Of a DNA stretch of 64,000 nt, positions 36,229 through 45,303 are shown piece after piece. Location of the stretch: assembly GCA_046342195.1 (NCBI GenBank), contig JBKDQE010000038.1:62001-126000 (forward strand), given 5' to 3'. The position numbers and the translations under genes were made by a program. The notes beneath the pieces were generated by a model that worked only from the letters and a program-made list of their open reading frames with translations, had not been told where the DNA came from and did not search any database. This DNA comes from CANHBY01 sp046342195 (GTDB lineage: Bacteria > Pseudomonadota > Gammaproteobacteria > Burkholderiales > Burkholderiaceae_C). Each line of letters opens with the position of its first letter. Position 1 is the first letter of the stretch.

Positions 36229-37557
36229 ATGGCCTTGCCCTTTTATTTCAAAGCATGGTGGCCTGCCACGCTCTTCATGGCCGTCATCATGGCATGGAGC
36301 CCAAGGGCTGAAGCTCAAAACCTGATGTCTTTATATGAAGCTGCCCGGGCCTTTGATGCCAGTTACCTCGCTGCCCGATCCTTGGCTGACTCGGCCATTT
36401 TTAAAGCCGATCAGGCACAAGCCCTTTTACGGCCGACAGTGGCTGCCACGGCCTCGCTGAGCCATACCAACAGCGATACGGCCGACAACCAACGGTCTTC
36501 CAAAAATTCCGGCACCAGCCTCAGAGCCGTTCAGCCTCTTTTGAACCGGGCCAATGAAACCGCCGTGGCACAAGCGCAGAAATTATGGGCCATTGCTCAA
36601 CATGAACTCAGCGCTGCCGAACAAGACCTGATCATCCGCACGGCTCAGGCTTATTTTGATGTGCTGGCCGCGCAAGATAACCTGGCCACCACCCAAACCA
36701 GCAAAAAAGCCATCTCTGAACAACTGGCCTCGGCCAAGCGTAATTTTGAAGTCGGCACCACCACCATCACCGATACGCGCGAGGCCCAAGCTCGATTTGA
36801 CTTGGCCAGCGCCCAAGAAATCGCCGCTGCCAATGATCTGCGCAACAAGCGGATGGCGCTCGATCAACTCGTTGGGCAATCTGACATCAAACCCAAATCC
36901 CTCATCACCCCTGTTCAACTTCCCCTGATGATTCCAGCCGATATTGACCACTGGGTGGGCTTGGCCGATAGCAAGCACCCGAGCGTACAACGAGCCCGGT
37001 TAAACTTGGAAATTGCCCAACTCGACACCGAAAAAGCCCGGGCCGGGCATTTTCCCACCCTGGATGCCATCGGCTCGCTTTCTCACTCGCGTGCTCCTTC
37101 CACAGCGTCTTCGGGCAATGTCACAAGCCAGGTCAGCAGCGTGAGTGTGCAACTCAATGTGCCTTTGTACAGCGGCGCCTTGGTGCAAAACCGCATCAAA
37201 GAAACATGGGAGCTCCAGACCAAAGCTCGGCATGATCTCGACGCGGCTCGCAGAGCCGTGGGCTTGGCAGCCCGGCAATCGTTCCTGGGGGTTCAGTCGG
37301 GCCGAGCCCAAGTTTTTGCCCTGGAGGCGGCAGAGTCTTCATCCCAACTGGCGCTGGAAGCCACCCAACTGGGTTATACGGTGGGGGTTCGGGTGAACCT
37401 GGATGTGCTCAACGCCCAAACACAGCTCTACACCACCCGCCGGGACCTCGCCAAAGCCCGCTATGATTACCTGCTCAGCAGCCTGAAACTGCGCCAAGCA
37501 GCAGGCCAGCTTCAGCCCCAAGACCTCGCCGGGATCAATCTCTTGCTGGAACCCTGA
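36229..37557 (+). CDS. tolC: TolC-family outer-membrane channel protein
   Basis: 442 residues. A signal peptide ends about AEAQ (residue 24). The mature protein shows LMSLYEAARAFDASYLAA and two structurally repeated helical halves with LIIRTAQAYFDVLAAQDNL and LDVLNAQTQLYTTRRDLAKARYDYL. This is the trimeric exit duct for type I secretion and RND/ABC efflux. No inner-membrane transporter or adaptor is adjacent, so partners are encoded elsewhere. The ATG at 36229 gives the cleanest signal peptide; the frame is open upstream. Confidence 0.93.
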   Translation: MALPFYFKAWWPATLFMAVIMAWSPRAEAQNLMSLYEAARAFDASYLAARSLADSAIFKADQAQALLRPTVAATASLSHTNSDTADNQRSSKNSGTSLRAVQPLLNRANETAVAQAQKLWAIAQHELSAAEQDLIIRTAQAYFDVLAAQDNLATTQTSKKAISEQLASAKRNFEVGTTTITDTREAQARFDLASAQEIAAANDLRNKRMALDQLVGQSDIKPKSLITPVQLPLMIPADIDHWVGLADSKHPSVQRARLNLEIAQLDTEKARAGHFPTLDAIGSLSHSRAPSTASSGNVTSQVSSVSVQLNVPLYSGALVQNRIKETWELQTKARHDLDAARRAVGLAARQSFLGVQSGRAQVFALEAAESSSQLALEATQLGYTVGVRVNLDVLNAQTQLYTTRRDLAKARYDYLLSSLKLRQAAGQLQPQDLAGINLLLEP

Positions 37558-37628
37558 ACTCATCGAAGCCATCTTGTCGGGTCACACAGGCGAAGCACTC
37601 TGAGAAAAAATCCCCGGGGGGCGGTAAA

Positions 37629-39701
37629 ATGCACGGCTTTGCTCAACCTGATGGACTCCGCATGGCCGCTCTTGCTTCTACCGCCCCCGCTTCCCGTTCC
37701 GCCCTGATGGCCAACGCCATTCGCGCACTGGCCATGGATGCCGTCCAGCAGGCCCACTCGGGCCACCCCGGCGCCCCCATGGGCATGGCTGAAATGGCCG
37801 TCGCTTTGTGGTCCCGCCATCTGCGACACAACCCGGCCAACCCCCAATGGCTTGACCGTGACCGCTTTGTACTCAGCAATGGGCATGCCTCGATGCTGCT
37901 GTACGCTTTACTGCACTTGAGCGGCTATGATTTACCCCTGTCTGAGCTGAAAAATTTTCGCCAACTGCACAGCAAAACACCAGGCCACCCGGAGGTGGAT
38001 GTCACGCCCGGCGTTGAAACCACCACGGGGCCACTGGGCCAAGGCATCACGAATGCCGTGGGCTTCGCCCTGGCTGAAAAACTGCTGGCTCAAACGTTCA
38101 ACCGCCCTAGGCACACCATTGTCAACCATCATACCTATGTTTTCCTGGGTGATGGCTGCCTCATGGAAGGCATCAGCCACGAGGCCTGCGCCCTGGCAGG
38201 GGCCTGGCGCCTGAACAAGCTGATTGCCCTCTACGACGACAATGGCATTTCCATCGATGGCCCTGTGGCACCTTGGTTCATTGACAATACCGCCCTCCGG
38301 TTTGAGTCTTATGGCTGGAATGTCATCGCTGATATTGACGGCCATGATGTGGAGGCCATTGACCGTGCTATTGCCAGCGCCAAACTGGCCGGGCAACCTA
38401 CGCTGATCATCTGTAAAACCCACATTGGCCAAGGTTCACCCAATCGGGCCGGCAGCAGCAAGGCCCACGGTGAGCCCTTGGGGGCCGAAGAAATTCGCCT
38501 CACTCGCGAAGCCCTGGCTTGGCCACACGCCCCCTTCGTGATTCCCACTGAAGTGGCTGAACTCTGGAATGCCTGCAAAGAAGGCGCCCAAGCCCAAACC
38601 CGCTGGGAACAAAGCTTTGCAGACTATGCCCAGGCATACCCTGAACTGGCCGCAGAATTTCAACGCCGCATGGCCGGAGATCTGCCTTCTCACTTTGCCC
38701 AAGTGGCGGCTAAGGCCGCTCTTGCCGCCCACACCCACGCTGAAACCGTGGCCAGCCGCAAGGCCAGCCAAATAGCGCTGGAGGCCTTCACCCAAGCCCT
38801 TCCTGAGATGCTGGGGGGCAGCGCCGACCTCACCGGCTCCAACCTCACCCAAACCCAAGCCACGCCCGCCCTGCGCTTCCCGATGGGCCCCCATGAAGCC
38901 GCCCCCGGGCGCCACATCAACTATGGCGTGCGTGAATTTGGTATGGCCGCCATCATGAACGGCCTGGCCCTGCATGGCGGCTTCATTCCCTATGGGGGCA
39001 CCTTCCTGACTTTCAGCGATTACAGCCGCAATGCCATTCGCATGGCAGCGCTCATGAAGCGCCGGGTCATTCATGTGTTCACGCACGACAGCATCGGGCT
39101 CGGCGAAGACGGCCCCACCCACCAAAGCATTGAGCATGCGGCTTCGCTGCGCCTGATTCCCGGGCTTGATGTCTGGCGCCCGGGCGATACCGCCGAAACC
39201 GTGGTGGCCTGGTCTTGTGCTTTGCAAAACAAACACCGCCCGAGCGCGCTCTTGCTGTCTCGTCAAAACCTGCCTTATGCCCCCAAAGCCAGCCTCGACG
39301 ACATTTCCAAGGGGGCCTATATACTGGCCGAGCCCAGCAAAGTCGGCCTTAAAAAACAGCCCCAGGCCGTCATTCTGGCCACCGGCTCAGAAGTGTCGCT
39401 GGCCCTTCAAGCCCAGCAATTGCTGGCCGATCAAGGCATTGCCGTGCGTGTGGTGTCCATGCCCTCCACCACTGTCTTTGACCGCCAAAGCACAAACTAC
39501 AAAACCGCCGTTTTGCCTGCCCACCTCCCTCGTGTTGCGGTTGAAATGGGCGTCACCGACGGCTGGTGGAAATATGGCTGCGCGGCCGTTCTCGGGATAG
39601 ACACCTTTGGCGAATCGGCCCCTGCGGGGGTGCTCTTCAAACACTTCGGCTTCACCCCCGAAAATCTCGCCGCCGTTGTGCAAAAAGTGCTTCGCGGCTG
39701 A
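37629..39701 (+). CDS. tkt: Transketolase
   Basis: About 690 residues. The thiamine-diphosphate enzyme motifs are MANAIRALAMDAVQQAHSGH, GPLGQGITNAVGFALAEK, FLGDGCLMEGISHEA, the GDG...N metal site, and the C-terminal REFGMAAIMNGLALHGG and HDSIGLGEDGPTHQ. It transfers two-carbon units in the pentose phosphate pathway and supplies erythrose-4-phosphate for DAHP synthase. The start is uncertain: 37629 follows a G-rich stretch, while the ATG at 37662 is an equally plausible start 11 codons in. It forms a probable operon with gap 38 bases downstream. Confidence 0.97.
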   Translation: MHGFAQPDGLRMAALASTAPASRSALMANAIRALAMDAVQQAHSGHPGAPMGMAEMAVALWSRHLRHNPANPQWLDRDRFVLSNGHASMLLYALLHLSGYDLPLSELKNFRQLHSKTPGHPEVDVTPGVETTTGPLGQGITNAVGFALAEKLLAQTFNRPRHTIVNHHTYVFLGDGCLMEGISHEACALAGAWRLNKLIALYDDNGISIDGPVAPWFIDNTALRFESYGWNVIADIDGHDVEAIDRAIASAKLAGQPTLIICKTHIGQGSPNRAGSSKAHGEPLGAEEIRLTREALAWPHAPFVIPTEVAELWNACKEGAQAQTRWEQSFADYAQAYPELAAEFQRRMAGDLPSHFAQVAAKAALAAHTHAETVASRKASQIALEAFTQALPEMLGGSADLTGSNLTQTQATPALRFPMGPHEAAPGRHINYGVREFGMAAIMNGLALHGGFIPYGGTFLTFSDYSRNAIRMAALMKRRVIHVFTHDSIGLGEDGPTHQSIEHAASLRLIPGLDVWRPGDTAETVVAWSCALQNKHRPSALLLSRQNLPYAPKASLDDISKGAYILAEPSKVGLKKQPQAVILATGSEVSLALQAQQLLADQGIAVRVVSMPSTTVFDRQSTNYKTAVLPAHLPRVAVEMGVTDGWWKYGCAAVLGIDTFGESAPAGVLFKHFGFTPENLAAVVQKVLRG

Positions 39702-39739
39702 TACGTTTCAGTTTTATTCACCTTCTTAACGGAGTTGTC

Positions 39740-40753
39740 ATGACGATCAAAGTTGCCATCAATGGCTATGGCCGCATCGGCCGCAACATTCTTCGCGCCC
39801 ACTATGAAGGCGGCAAGCATCACGACATTCAAATTGTCGCCATCAATGACCTGGGCAACCCCCAAACCAACGCCCACCTCACCAAGTACGACACCGCCCA
39901 CGGCCCCTTTCCGGGCTCAGTGAGCGTTGACGGAGACTTCATGATCGTCAATGGCGACAAAATCCGTGTGCTGGCCAACCGCAACCCCGCTGAGTTGCCT
40001 TGGGGCGAGCTGGGCGTGGATGTCGTTTTGGAATGTACCGGCTTTTTTACCACCAAAGAAAAGGCTTCAGCCCACATCAGGGGGGGCGCCAAAAAAGTCA
40101 TCATCTCGGCCCCGGGCGGCCAAGATGTTGATGCCACCATTGTCTATGGGGTCAATCAGAATGTGCTCAAAACCACTGACACCGTCATCAGTAACGCCAG
40201 CTGCACCACCAACTGTCTGGCTCCACTGGTTCAACCCCTGCACGCCAAAATTGGTCTTGACAATGGCCTGATGACCACCATTCATGCCTACACCAATGAC
40301 CAAGTCTTGACGGATGTCTACCACGAAGACCTGCGCCGTGCCCGCAGTGCCACCCACAGCATGATCCCCACCAAGACCGGTGCTGCTGCCGCTGTCGGCC
40401 TCGTGCTGCCTGATCTCAATGGCCGTCTGGATGGCTATGCCATCCGGGTGCCCACGATCAATGTCTCCATCGTGGATCTCAGCTTCATTGCCTCGCGTGA
40501 CACCACTGTCGAAGAAGTCAATAGCATTATGAAAGCCGCGTCTGAAAGCGCTCCGCTTCAAGGCATTTTGGCTTACAACGATGCGCCTTTGGTCAGCGTT
40601 GACTTCAATCACAATCCGGCCTCCAGCACCTTCGACGCCACCCTGACCAAGGTCAGTGGCCGCTTGGTGAAGGTCTCCAGCTGGTACGACAACGAATGGG
40701 GCTTCAGCAACCGCATGCTCGACACCACCGTGGCCTTGATGTCGGCGAAGTAA
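39740..40753 (+). CDS. gap: Glyceraldehyde-3-phosphate dehydrogenase
   Basis: 337 residues. The NAD-binding strand VAINGYGRIGRNILRA, catalytic Cys in SNASCTTNCLAP, HAYTNDQ, and WYDNEWGFSNRML near the end are all canonical. It interconverts glyceraldehyde-3-phosphate and 1,3-bisphosphoglycerate. The ATG at 39740 is set by GGAG eight bases upstream and by homology. A CCCAGG/CCTGGG hairpin about 20 bases after the stop may end the tkt-gap transcript but lacks a T tract. Confidence 0.98.
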   Translation: MTIKVAINGYGRIGRNILRAHYEGGKHHDIQIVAINDLGNPQTNAHLTKYDTAHGPFPGSVSVDGDFMIVNGDKIRVLANRNPAELPWGELGVDVVLECTGFFTTKEKASAHIRGGAKKVIISAPGGQDVDATIVYGVNQNVLKTTDTVISNASCTTNCLAPLVQPLHAKIGLDNGLMTTIHAYTNDQVLTDVYHEDLRRARSATHSMIPTKTGAAAAVGLVLPDLNGRLDGYAIRVPTINVSIVDLSFIASRDTTVEEVNSIMKAASESAPLQGILAYNDAPLVSVDFNHNPASSTFDATLTKVSGRLVKVSSWYDNEWGFSNRMLDTTVALMSAK

Positions 40754-40852
40754 AACCACCATCCCCGACCCAGGAACCTTCTGGGGTGCCTGGGCCCACA
40801 GATTCAAAATCTTCTTGGTGCTATCGCTTGAGCTTGGGCAATAATCCAGATC

Positions 40853-41500
40853 ATGAACCATCGCACCCGAATCAAAATTTGTGGCCTGACCCGCGAAGAC
40901 GATGTCAGGGCAGCAAGCTGTGCAGGTGCCGATGCCGTGGGTTTTGTTTTTTATGCCCCGAGCCCTCGTGCGGTATCCCTTGAGCAGGCGGCCTCCCTGG
41001 CCGCCCTGTTGCCTCCTTTTGTCACGCCCATCGGTTTGTTCGTGAATGCCACGGAACGCCTCATTCAAGAGGCTGTGTCGGCCATTCCGTCTTTGGTGTT
41101 GCAGTTTCATGGCGACGAAACCCCCGAAGTCTGTGCCAAGTACGGGCGCCCCTTTTTAAGGGCGGCCCGAATGGCGCCGCATGTTGATTTACCAAGTTTT
41201 TCAACACGATTCTGGCAGGCGCAGGCCATTTTGCTCGATGCTCACGTTGATGGTTACGGCGGCGGCGGACAGGTTTTTGATTGGTCACTGATTCCGGCTG
41301 CCATTTCCCGTCCGATCGTTTTGTCGGGGGGCTTACATGCCGGCAATGTTGGTGAAGGCATTGTGCGAGTGCGACCTTGGGCGGTGGACGTCAGTTCGGG
41401 TGTTGAATCATCCAGGGGCGTCAAAGATGCTCAAGCCATTCACCGGTTTTGCCAAGCTGTGCGAGAGGCTGATCAAGGCCTTGCTTTCCCACAACCCTGA
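40853..41500 (+). CDS. trpF: Phosphoribosylanthranilate isomerase
   Basis: 215 residues. TIM barrel with RIKICGLTREDDVRAA, GADAVGFVFYAPSPR, QFHGDETPEVC, LLDAHVDGYGGGGQVFDW, VLSGGLHAGNV and VDVSSGVESSRGVKD. It catalyses the third step of tryptophan synthesis. It is followed nine bases later by trpB; the order trpF-trpB-trpA-accD is typical for betaproteobacteria. Confidence 0.97.
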   Translation: MNHRTRIKICGLTREDDVRAASCAGADAVGFVFYAPSPRAVSLEQAASLAALLPPFVTPIGLFVNATERLIQEAVSAIPSLVLQFHGDETPEVCAKYGRPFLRAARMAPHVDLPSFSTRFWQAQAILLDAHVDGYGGGGQVFDWSLIPAAISRPIVLSGGLHAGNVGEGIVRVRPWAVDVSSGVESSRGVKDAQAIHRFCQAVREADQGLAFPQP

Positions 41501-41509
41501 AGAAGTTCC

Positions 41510-42796
41510 ATGTTTGAATATCACCAACCCGATGCCCGTGGGCATTTTGGCCCTTATGGCGGCACCTTCGTTTCGGAAACCCTGATTTATGCCCTCGATG
41601 AGCTGAAGGCCGCTTACGCCCAGGCCGCCCAAGACCCTGCTTTTATGGCAGAGTTTCGTCACGAACTCGCTCATTTTGTGGGTCGACCCAGCCCTATTTA
41701 TCATGCCAGTCGCTTGAGCCGGGAATTGGGCGGGGCCCAAATTTTTCTCAAGCGCGAAGATCTCAATCACACGGGTGCCCACAAAATCAACAACACCATT
41801 GGTCAAGCCATGCTCGCACGCCGGATGGGCAAGCCGCGCGTTATCGCCGAAACCGGTGCGGGCCAGCACGGAGTGGCCACCGCCACCATTTGTGCCCGCT
41901 ATGGCCTCGAATGTGTGGTGTATATGGGCAGCGAAGATGTCAAGCGGCAGTCTCCGAATGTGTATCGCATGAACCTGTTGGGCGCCAAGGTGGTTCCTGT
42001 TGAAAGCGGCTCCAGGACCCTCAAAGATGCCCTCAACGAAGCACTGAGAGACTGGGTGACTCATGTGGATGACACCTTCTACATCATCGGGACGGTAGCG
42101 GGCCCGCACCCCTACCCCATGATGGTTCGTGACTTCCAGCGCGTCATGGGTGACGAATGTCTGGCCCAAATGCCTGACCTGATTGGCCGACAGCCTGATG
42201 CCGTGATCGCCTGTGTTGGCGGTGGCAGCAATGCGATGGGTATCTTTTACCCCTACATTCCCTATGAAAATACCCGCCTCATCGGTGTGGAAGCCGCCGG
42301 TGAAGGAATCGGGACAGGGCGCCATGCGGCCAGCCTCTCGGCAGGGTCGCCTGGGGTTTTGCATGGCAACCGCACCTACCTCTTGCAAAATCCACAGGGC
42401 CAAATCATTGAAACACATTCTGTGTCGGCCGGCCTGGATTACCCTGGTGTAGGGCCCGAGCATGCCTACCTGAAAGACATCGGGCGGGCTGAATATGTGG
42501 GCATCACCGATGCCGAGGCCCTCAGTGCTTTTCATCGACTGTGCCGTACTGAGGGCATCATTCCTGCCCTCGAATCTTCTCATGCCGTGGCCCATGCCAT
42601 CAAAATGGCTCCTGCGATGCGCCCCGATCAACACCTTTTGGTGAACCTTTCAGGGCGTGGTGACAAAGACATGGGCACCATTGCAGATCTGTCCAGCGCA
42701 GAATTTTTCTGTCGTCCCTCGTGCCGAGGCCCAGCATTCACAGAAGGCGCTGCCCCCATGCTCATGCCTTCCGTGGTTTCCAAAGCATCATCATGA
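41510..42796 (+). CDS. trpB: Tryptophan synthase beta chain
   Basis: 428 residues. FGPYGGTFVSETL, PLP-lysine motif LNHTGAHKINN, ETGAGQHGVATA, CVGGGSNAMGIF and VNLSGRGDKDMGT are present. It condenses indole and serine to tryptophan in a complex with TrpA. The C-terminus continues about 28 residues past the usual end (RGDKDMGTIA...), with low-complexity sequence up to the trpA start. Its stop overlaps the trpA start (ATGA). Confidence 0.98.
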   Translation: MFEYHQPDARGHFGPYGGTFVSETLIYALDELKAAYAQAAQDPAFMAEFRHELAHFVGRPSPIYHASRLSRELGGAQIFLKREDLNHTGAHKINNTIGQAMLARRMGKPRVIAETGAGQHGVATATICARYGLECVVYMGSEDVKRQSPNVYRMNLLGAKVVPVESGSRTLKDALNEALRDWVTHVDDTFYIIGTVAGPHPYPMMVRDFQRVMGDECLAQMPDLIGRQPDAVIACVGGGSNAMGIFYPYIPYENTRLIGVEAAGEGIGTGRHAASLSAGSPGVLHGNRTYLLQNPQGQIIETHSVSAGLDYPGVGPEHAYLKDIGRAEYVGITDAEALSAFHRLCRTEGIIPALESSHAVAHAIKMAPAMRPDQHLLVNLSGRGDKDMGTIADLSSAEFFCRPSCRGPAFTEGAAPMLMPSVVSKASS

Positions 42797-43596
42797 GCCG
42801 TATTTCTGCCACTTTCGAGCGCCTTTCCCATGCCGGCCGTCGGGCCTTGATTCCTTACATTGCCGCGGGTGACCCCGATGTTGCCCTCAGTGTCGAGATC
42901 ATGCGCGCCATGGCCAACGCAGGCGCCGACATCATCGAACTCGGAATGCCTTTTTCTGACCCCATGGCTGACGGACCTGTGATTCAGCGTGCGGCAGAAA
43001 GGGCGCTGGCACAAGGAGTCGGTCTGGCTGAAGTGTTAGGCATTGTGGCCAGTTTTCGCCGCACGCACCCCGAGACTCCGGTGGTTCTCATGGGTTATGC
43101 CAATCCCATCGAACGCCGCGGCCCTCAACCATTCGTGGCTGATGCCAAAGCCGCCGGAGTCGATGGTGTGCTGGTCGTTGATTACCCTCCTGAAGAGTGC
43201 CAAGAATTTGCGCTGTTGCTGCACGCTGAGGGCTTGGACCCTATTTTTCTGTTGGCCCCGACCTCCAGCGATGCGCGTATGGCGCAATTGGCCCCGATTG
43301 CCAGCGGCTACGTATACTATGTTTCTCTGAGGGGGGTGACAGGTGCGGCGCACCTGGATATCTCCGCGGTGGCTGAAATGATTCCCCGGATCAAGCGCCA
43401 TATCCGGGTGCCGGTAGGGGTGGGTTTTGGCATTCGCGATGCCCAAACTGCTCAGGCCGTAGCCCGTGTCTCTGACGCTGTTGTCATTGGGTCGGCATTG
43501 GTGCAGTATCTTGAGCAGCAACCCCGGGCTGAAATGCCTGAGGCCGCGGCCCGTTTTATCGCCGGGATCCGGCAGGCCCTTGATGCCCTTTTTTAG
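42793..43596 (+). CDS. trpA: Tryptophan synthase alpha chain
   Basis: 267 residues, the standard length. LIPYIAAGDPD, catalytic Glu in IIELGMPFSDPMADGPVIQRA, VLVVDYPPEE, YVYYVSLRGVTGA, and VGVGFGIRDAQTA are visible. It cleaves indole-3-glycerol phosphate and channels indole to TrpB. The ATG at 42793 overlaps the trpB stop, so translation is coupled. Confidence 0.98.
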   Translation: MSRISATFERLSHAGRRALIPYIAAGDPDVALSVEIMRAMANAGADIIELGMPFSDPMADGPVIQRAAERALAQGVGLAEVLGIVASFRRTHPETPVVLMGYANPIERRGPQPFVADAKAAGVDGVLVVDYPPEECQEFALLLHAEGLDPIFLLAPTSSDARMAQLAPIASGYVYYVSLRGVTGAAHLDISAVAEMIPRIKRHIRVPVGVGFGIRDAQTAQAVARVSDAVVIGSALVQYLEQQPRAEMPEAAARFIAGIRQALDALF

Positions 43597-43611
43597 CTTG
43601 AAAGAATCACC

Positions 43612-44484
43612 ATGAGTTGGCTTGAAAAATTGCTGCCCCCGAAAATGCAGCGAAATGACCGTTCTGACCGCCGCACTGTTCCTGAAGGCTTGTGGCTGAA
43701 ATGCCCCTCGTGTGAAACCGTTCTCTACAAAACCGATCTTGAGCAAAACATCAATGTCTGTCCCAAGTGTGGCCACCATCATCGCATCAGTGCGCGGGCC
43801 CGGCTTGACGCATTCCTGGATCCTGAGGGCCGTTTCGAAATAGGCCAGGAAGTGCTGCCGATTGATGCTCTGAAGTTCAAAGACAGTAAAAAATACCCCG
43901 AGCGTCTCAAAGAGGCCATGGAGAACACCGGCGAAACCGATGCTTTGGTGGTTATGGGCGGGGCCGTGTGCAGTATGGCCATCGTTGCGGCTTGTTTTGA
44001 GTTTGATTTCATGGGCGGCTCGATGGGCTCGGTCGTGGGAGAGCGCTTTGTGCGCGGCATTGAGGTGGCCATCGAACAGAAAACGCCCTTTGTCAGCTTC
44101 ACTGCCACGGGGGGCGCACGTATGCAGGAGGGTCTTCTCAGCTTGATGCAAATGGCCAAAACCAACGCAGCCCTGACTCGTCTGGCCAAAGCGCGCCTGC
44201 CCTACATCAGTGTATTGGCCGACCCCACCATGGGAGGGGTATCGGCAGGCTTTGCTTTCATGGGTGATGTCGTGATTGCCGAGCCCAGGGCCTTGATTGG
44301 TTTTGCAGGGCCACGGGTGATCGAAAATACTGTGCGTGAAACCTTGCCCGAGGGCTTCCAGCGTGCAGAATTTCTGCTTCACAGCGGCGCCATTGACATG
44401 ATCCTGGACCGGCGGAAGCTGCGTTCAACCGTCGCCAGCCTCTTGGCCATGCTGCAGCGGCAGAGCGCAGACGCAGTGGCTTGA
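43612..44484 (+). CDS. accD: Acetyl-CoA carboxylase carboxyltransferase subunit beta
   Basis: 290 residues. The N-terminal four-Cys zinc ribbon (CPSC and CPKC, residues about 28-50) is followed by the carboxyltransferase domain with GGSMGSVVGERFVR, FTATGGARMQEGLLSLMQM, ADPTMGGVSAGFAFMGDV and GPRVIENTVRETLPEGFQ. With AccA it transfers the carboxyl group from biotin to acetyl-CoA. It follows trpA by 15 bases. In many relatives folC comes next; here the strand switches instead. Confidence 0.98.
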   Translation: MSWLEKLLPPKMQRNDRSDRRTVPEGLWLKCPSCETVLYKTDLEQNINVCPKCGHHHRISARARLDAFLDPEGRFEIGQEVLPIDALKFKDSKKYPERLKEAMENTGETDALVVMGGAVCSMAIVAACFEFDFMGGSMGSVVGERFVRGIEVAIEQKTPFVSFTATGGARMQEGLLSLMQMAKTNAALTRLAKARLPYISVLADPTMGGVSAGFAFMGDVVIAEPRALIGFAGPRVIENTVRETLPEGFQRAEFLLHSGAIDMILDRRKLRSTVASLLAMLQRQSADAVA

Positions 44485-44498
44485 TCATTTAGGCCGGG

Positions 44499-44531
44499 CG
44501 TGAGTTGCGGAATCCAGAATGCCTGCAATCC
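44499..44531. repeat. REP-like intergenic repeat, copy B
   Basis: CGTGAGTTGCGGAAT, a three-base spacer and GAATGCCTGCAATCC match copy A near 35.2 kb with three changes in the two 15-base blocks. The palindromic left half seen in copy A is eroded here. It lies just after accD, between convergent genes. Confidence 0.5.
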
Positions 44532-44640
44532 AACCCCGTCAGTCATTCACCCTCCGGCGCGCTCATGGCGGTGCAACAAAGTGATTTGATCTTGCAAGCC
44601 AGTTGTGAAATTGCCCTCAAGAGCACTGGTGCCAAGGCAA

Positions 44641-45294
44641 TCAGGATTTTTCTTCATCGCAAGCAGTAAAAGGCTTCAGAGCAGGTGTTTTGAGGGTCAT
44701 CAAGCGCTGAGCCAAGGCTTGACTTGGGCCTTCCAGGCGCAAAATGTCAAGGCTGGCGGGCTGAACCAGGTTGACTACCGTGGCGTTGCGGGTGGGGGCT
44801 TGTGCGGCCAATTTTCGTTGGGCTTCGTTGGCTTGGTCAATTTGAGCAAACCGCCCCAAGACAAAGCCCAGATTGAGATCACTTTGATCACGGATGATCT
44901 CGTAGGAAATTTTGGCATTCTGAAGATCAGGCTCTTTTTTGGACAATGCACCCATATCGGGAAAGGGCCCCAGGTAAATCACCCAAAGCCCCTGGCGCTC
45001 TTGTCGCTGTGTGGTCCAGGTACCGATGGGCGCAATGCCAGCCAATGCAAGCTCAGCCCGGGGCACGTCGGCAGACAAATAAGGCCCCGATTCAAAGCAT
45101 GAAATCGAGGACACCACCGGGGTCATGCGGACAGCATCGGGTTTGTAAGAAAAATTGATTCGCTCGGGCTCGCGGTCGCCCAAGACACTCGACCCCAGCC
45201 AACCTTGAGACCAACTAAAAAAAACCACATTGGCAAACACCATCCCGATCAGCAAAAACCTCAACACATGCGGCTCCTGTTTAATACCTGTCAT
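44641..45294 (-). CDS. Hypothetical membrane-anchored SPOR-like protein
   Basis: 217 residues. One N-terminal transmembrane helix (FLLIGMVFANVVFFSW, about 12-28) is followed by a periplasmic region with two short beta-alpha units (WVIYLGPFPDMGALSKKEPDL; LGFVLGRFAQIDQANEAQRKL). This pattern resembles a SPOR domain, which binds denuded peptidoglycan at division sites. In many betaproteobacteria such a gene follows birA and coaX. Here it follows birA directly by nine bases. The SPOR assignment is tentative. Confidence 0.6.
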   Translation of the reverse strand: MTGIKQEPHVLRFLLIGMVFANVVFFSWSQGWLGSSVLGDREPERINFSYKPDAVRMTPVVSSISCFESGPYLSADVPRAELALAGIAPIGTWTTQRQERQGLWVIYLGPFPDMGALSKKEPDLQNAKISYEIIRDQSDLNLGFVLGRFAQIDQANEAQRKLAAQAPTRNATVVNLVQPASLDILRLEGPSQALAQRLMTLKTPALKPFTACDEEKS

Positions 45295-45303
45295 TTGCAG
45301 AAT

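Noticed and set aside
41408..44382. Long antisense open frames opposite trpB, trpA and accD (up to about 450 codons)
   Set aside because: They lie entirely opposite well-identified genes, encode no recognisable domain and are expected from codon bias; the same applies to long antisense frames within tkt and gap.
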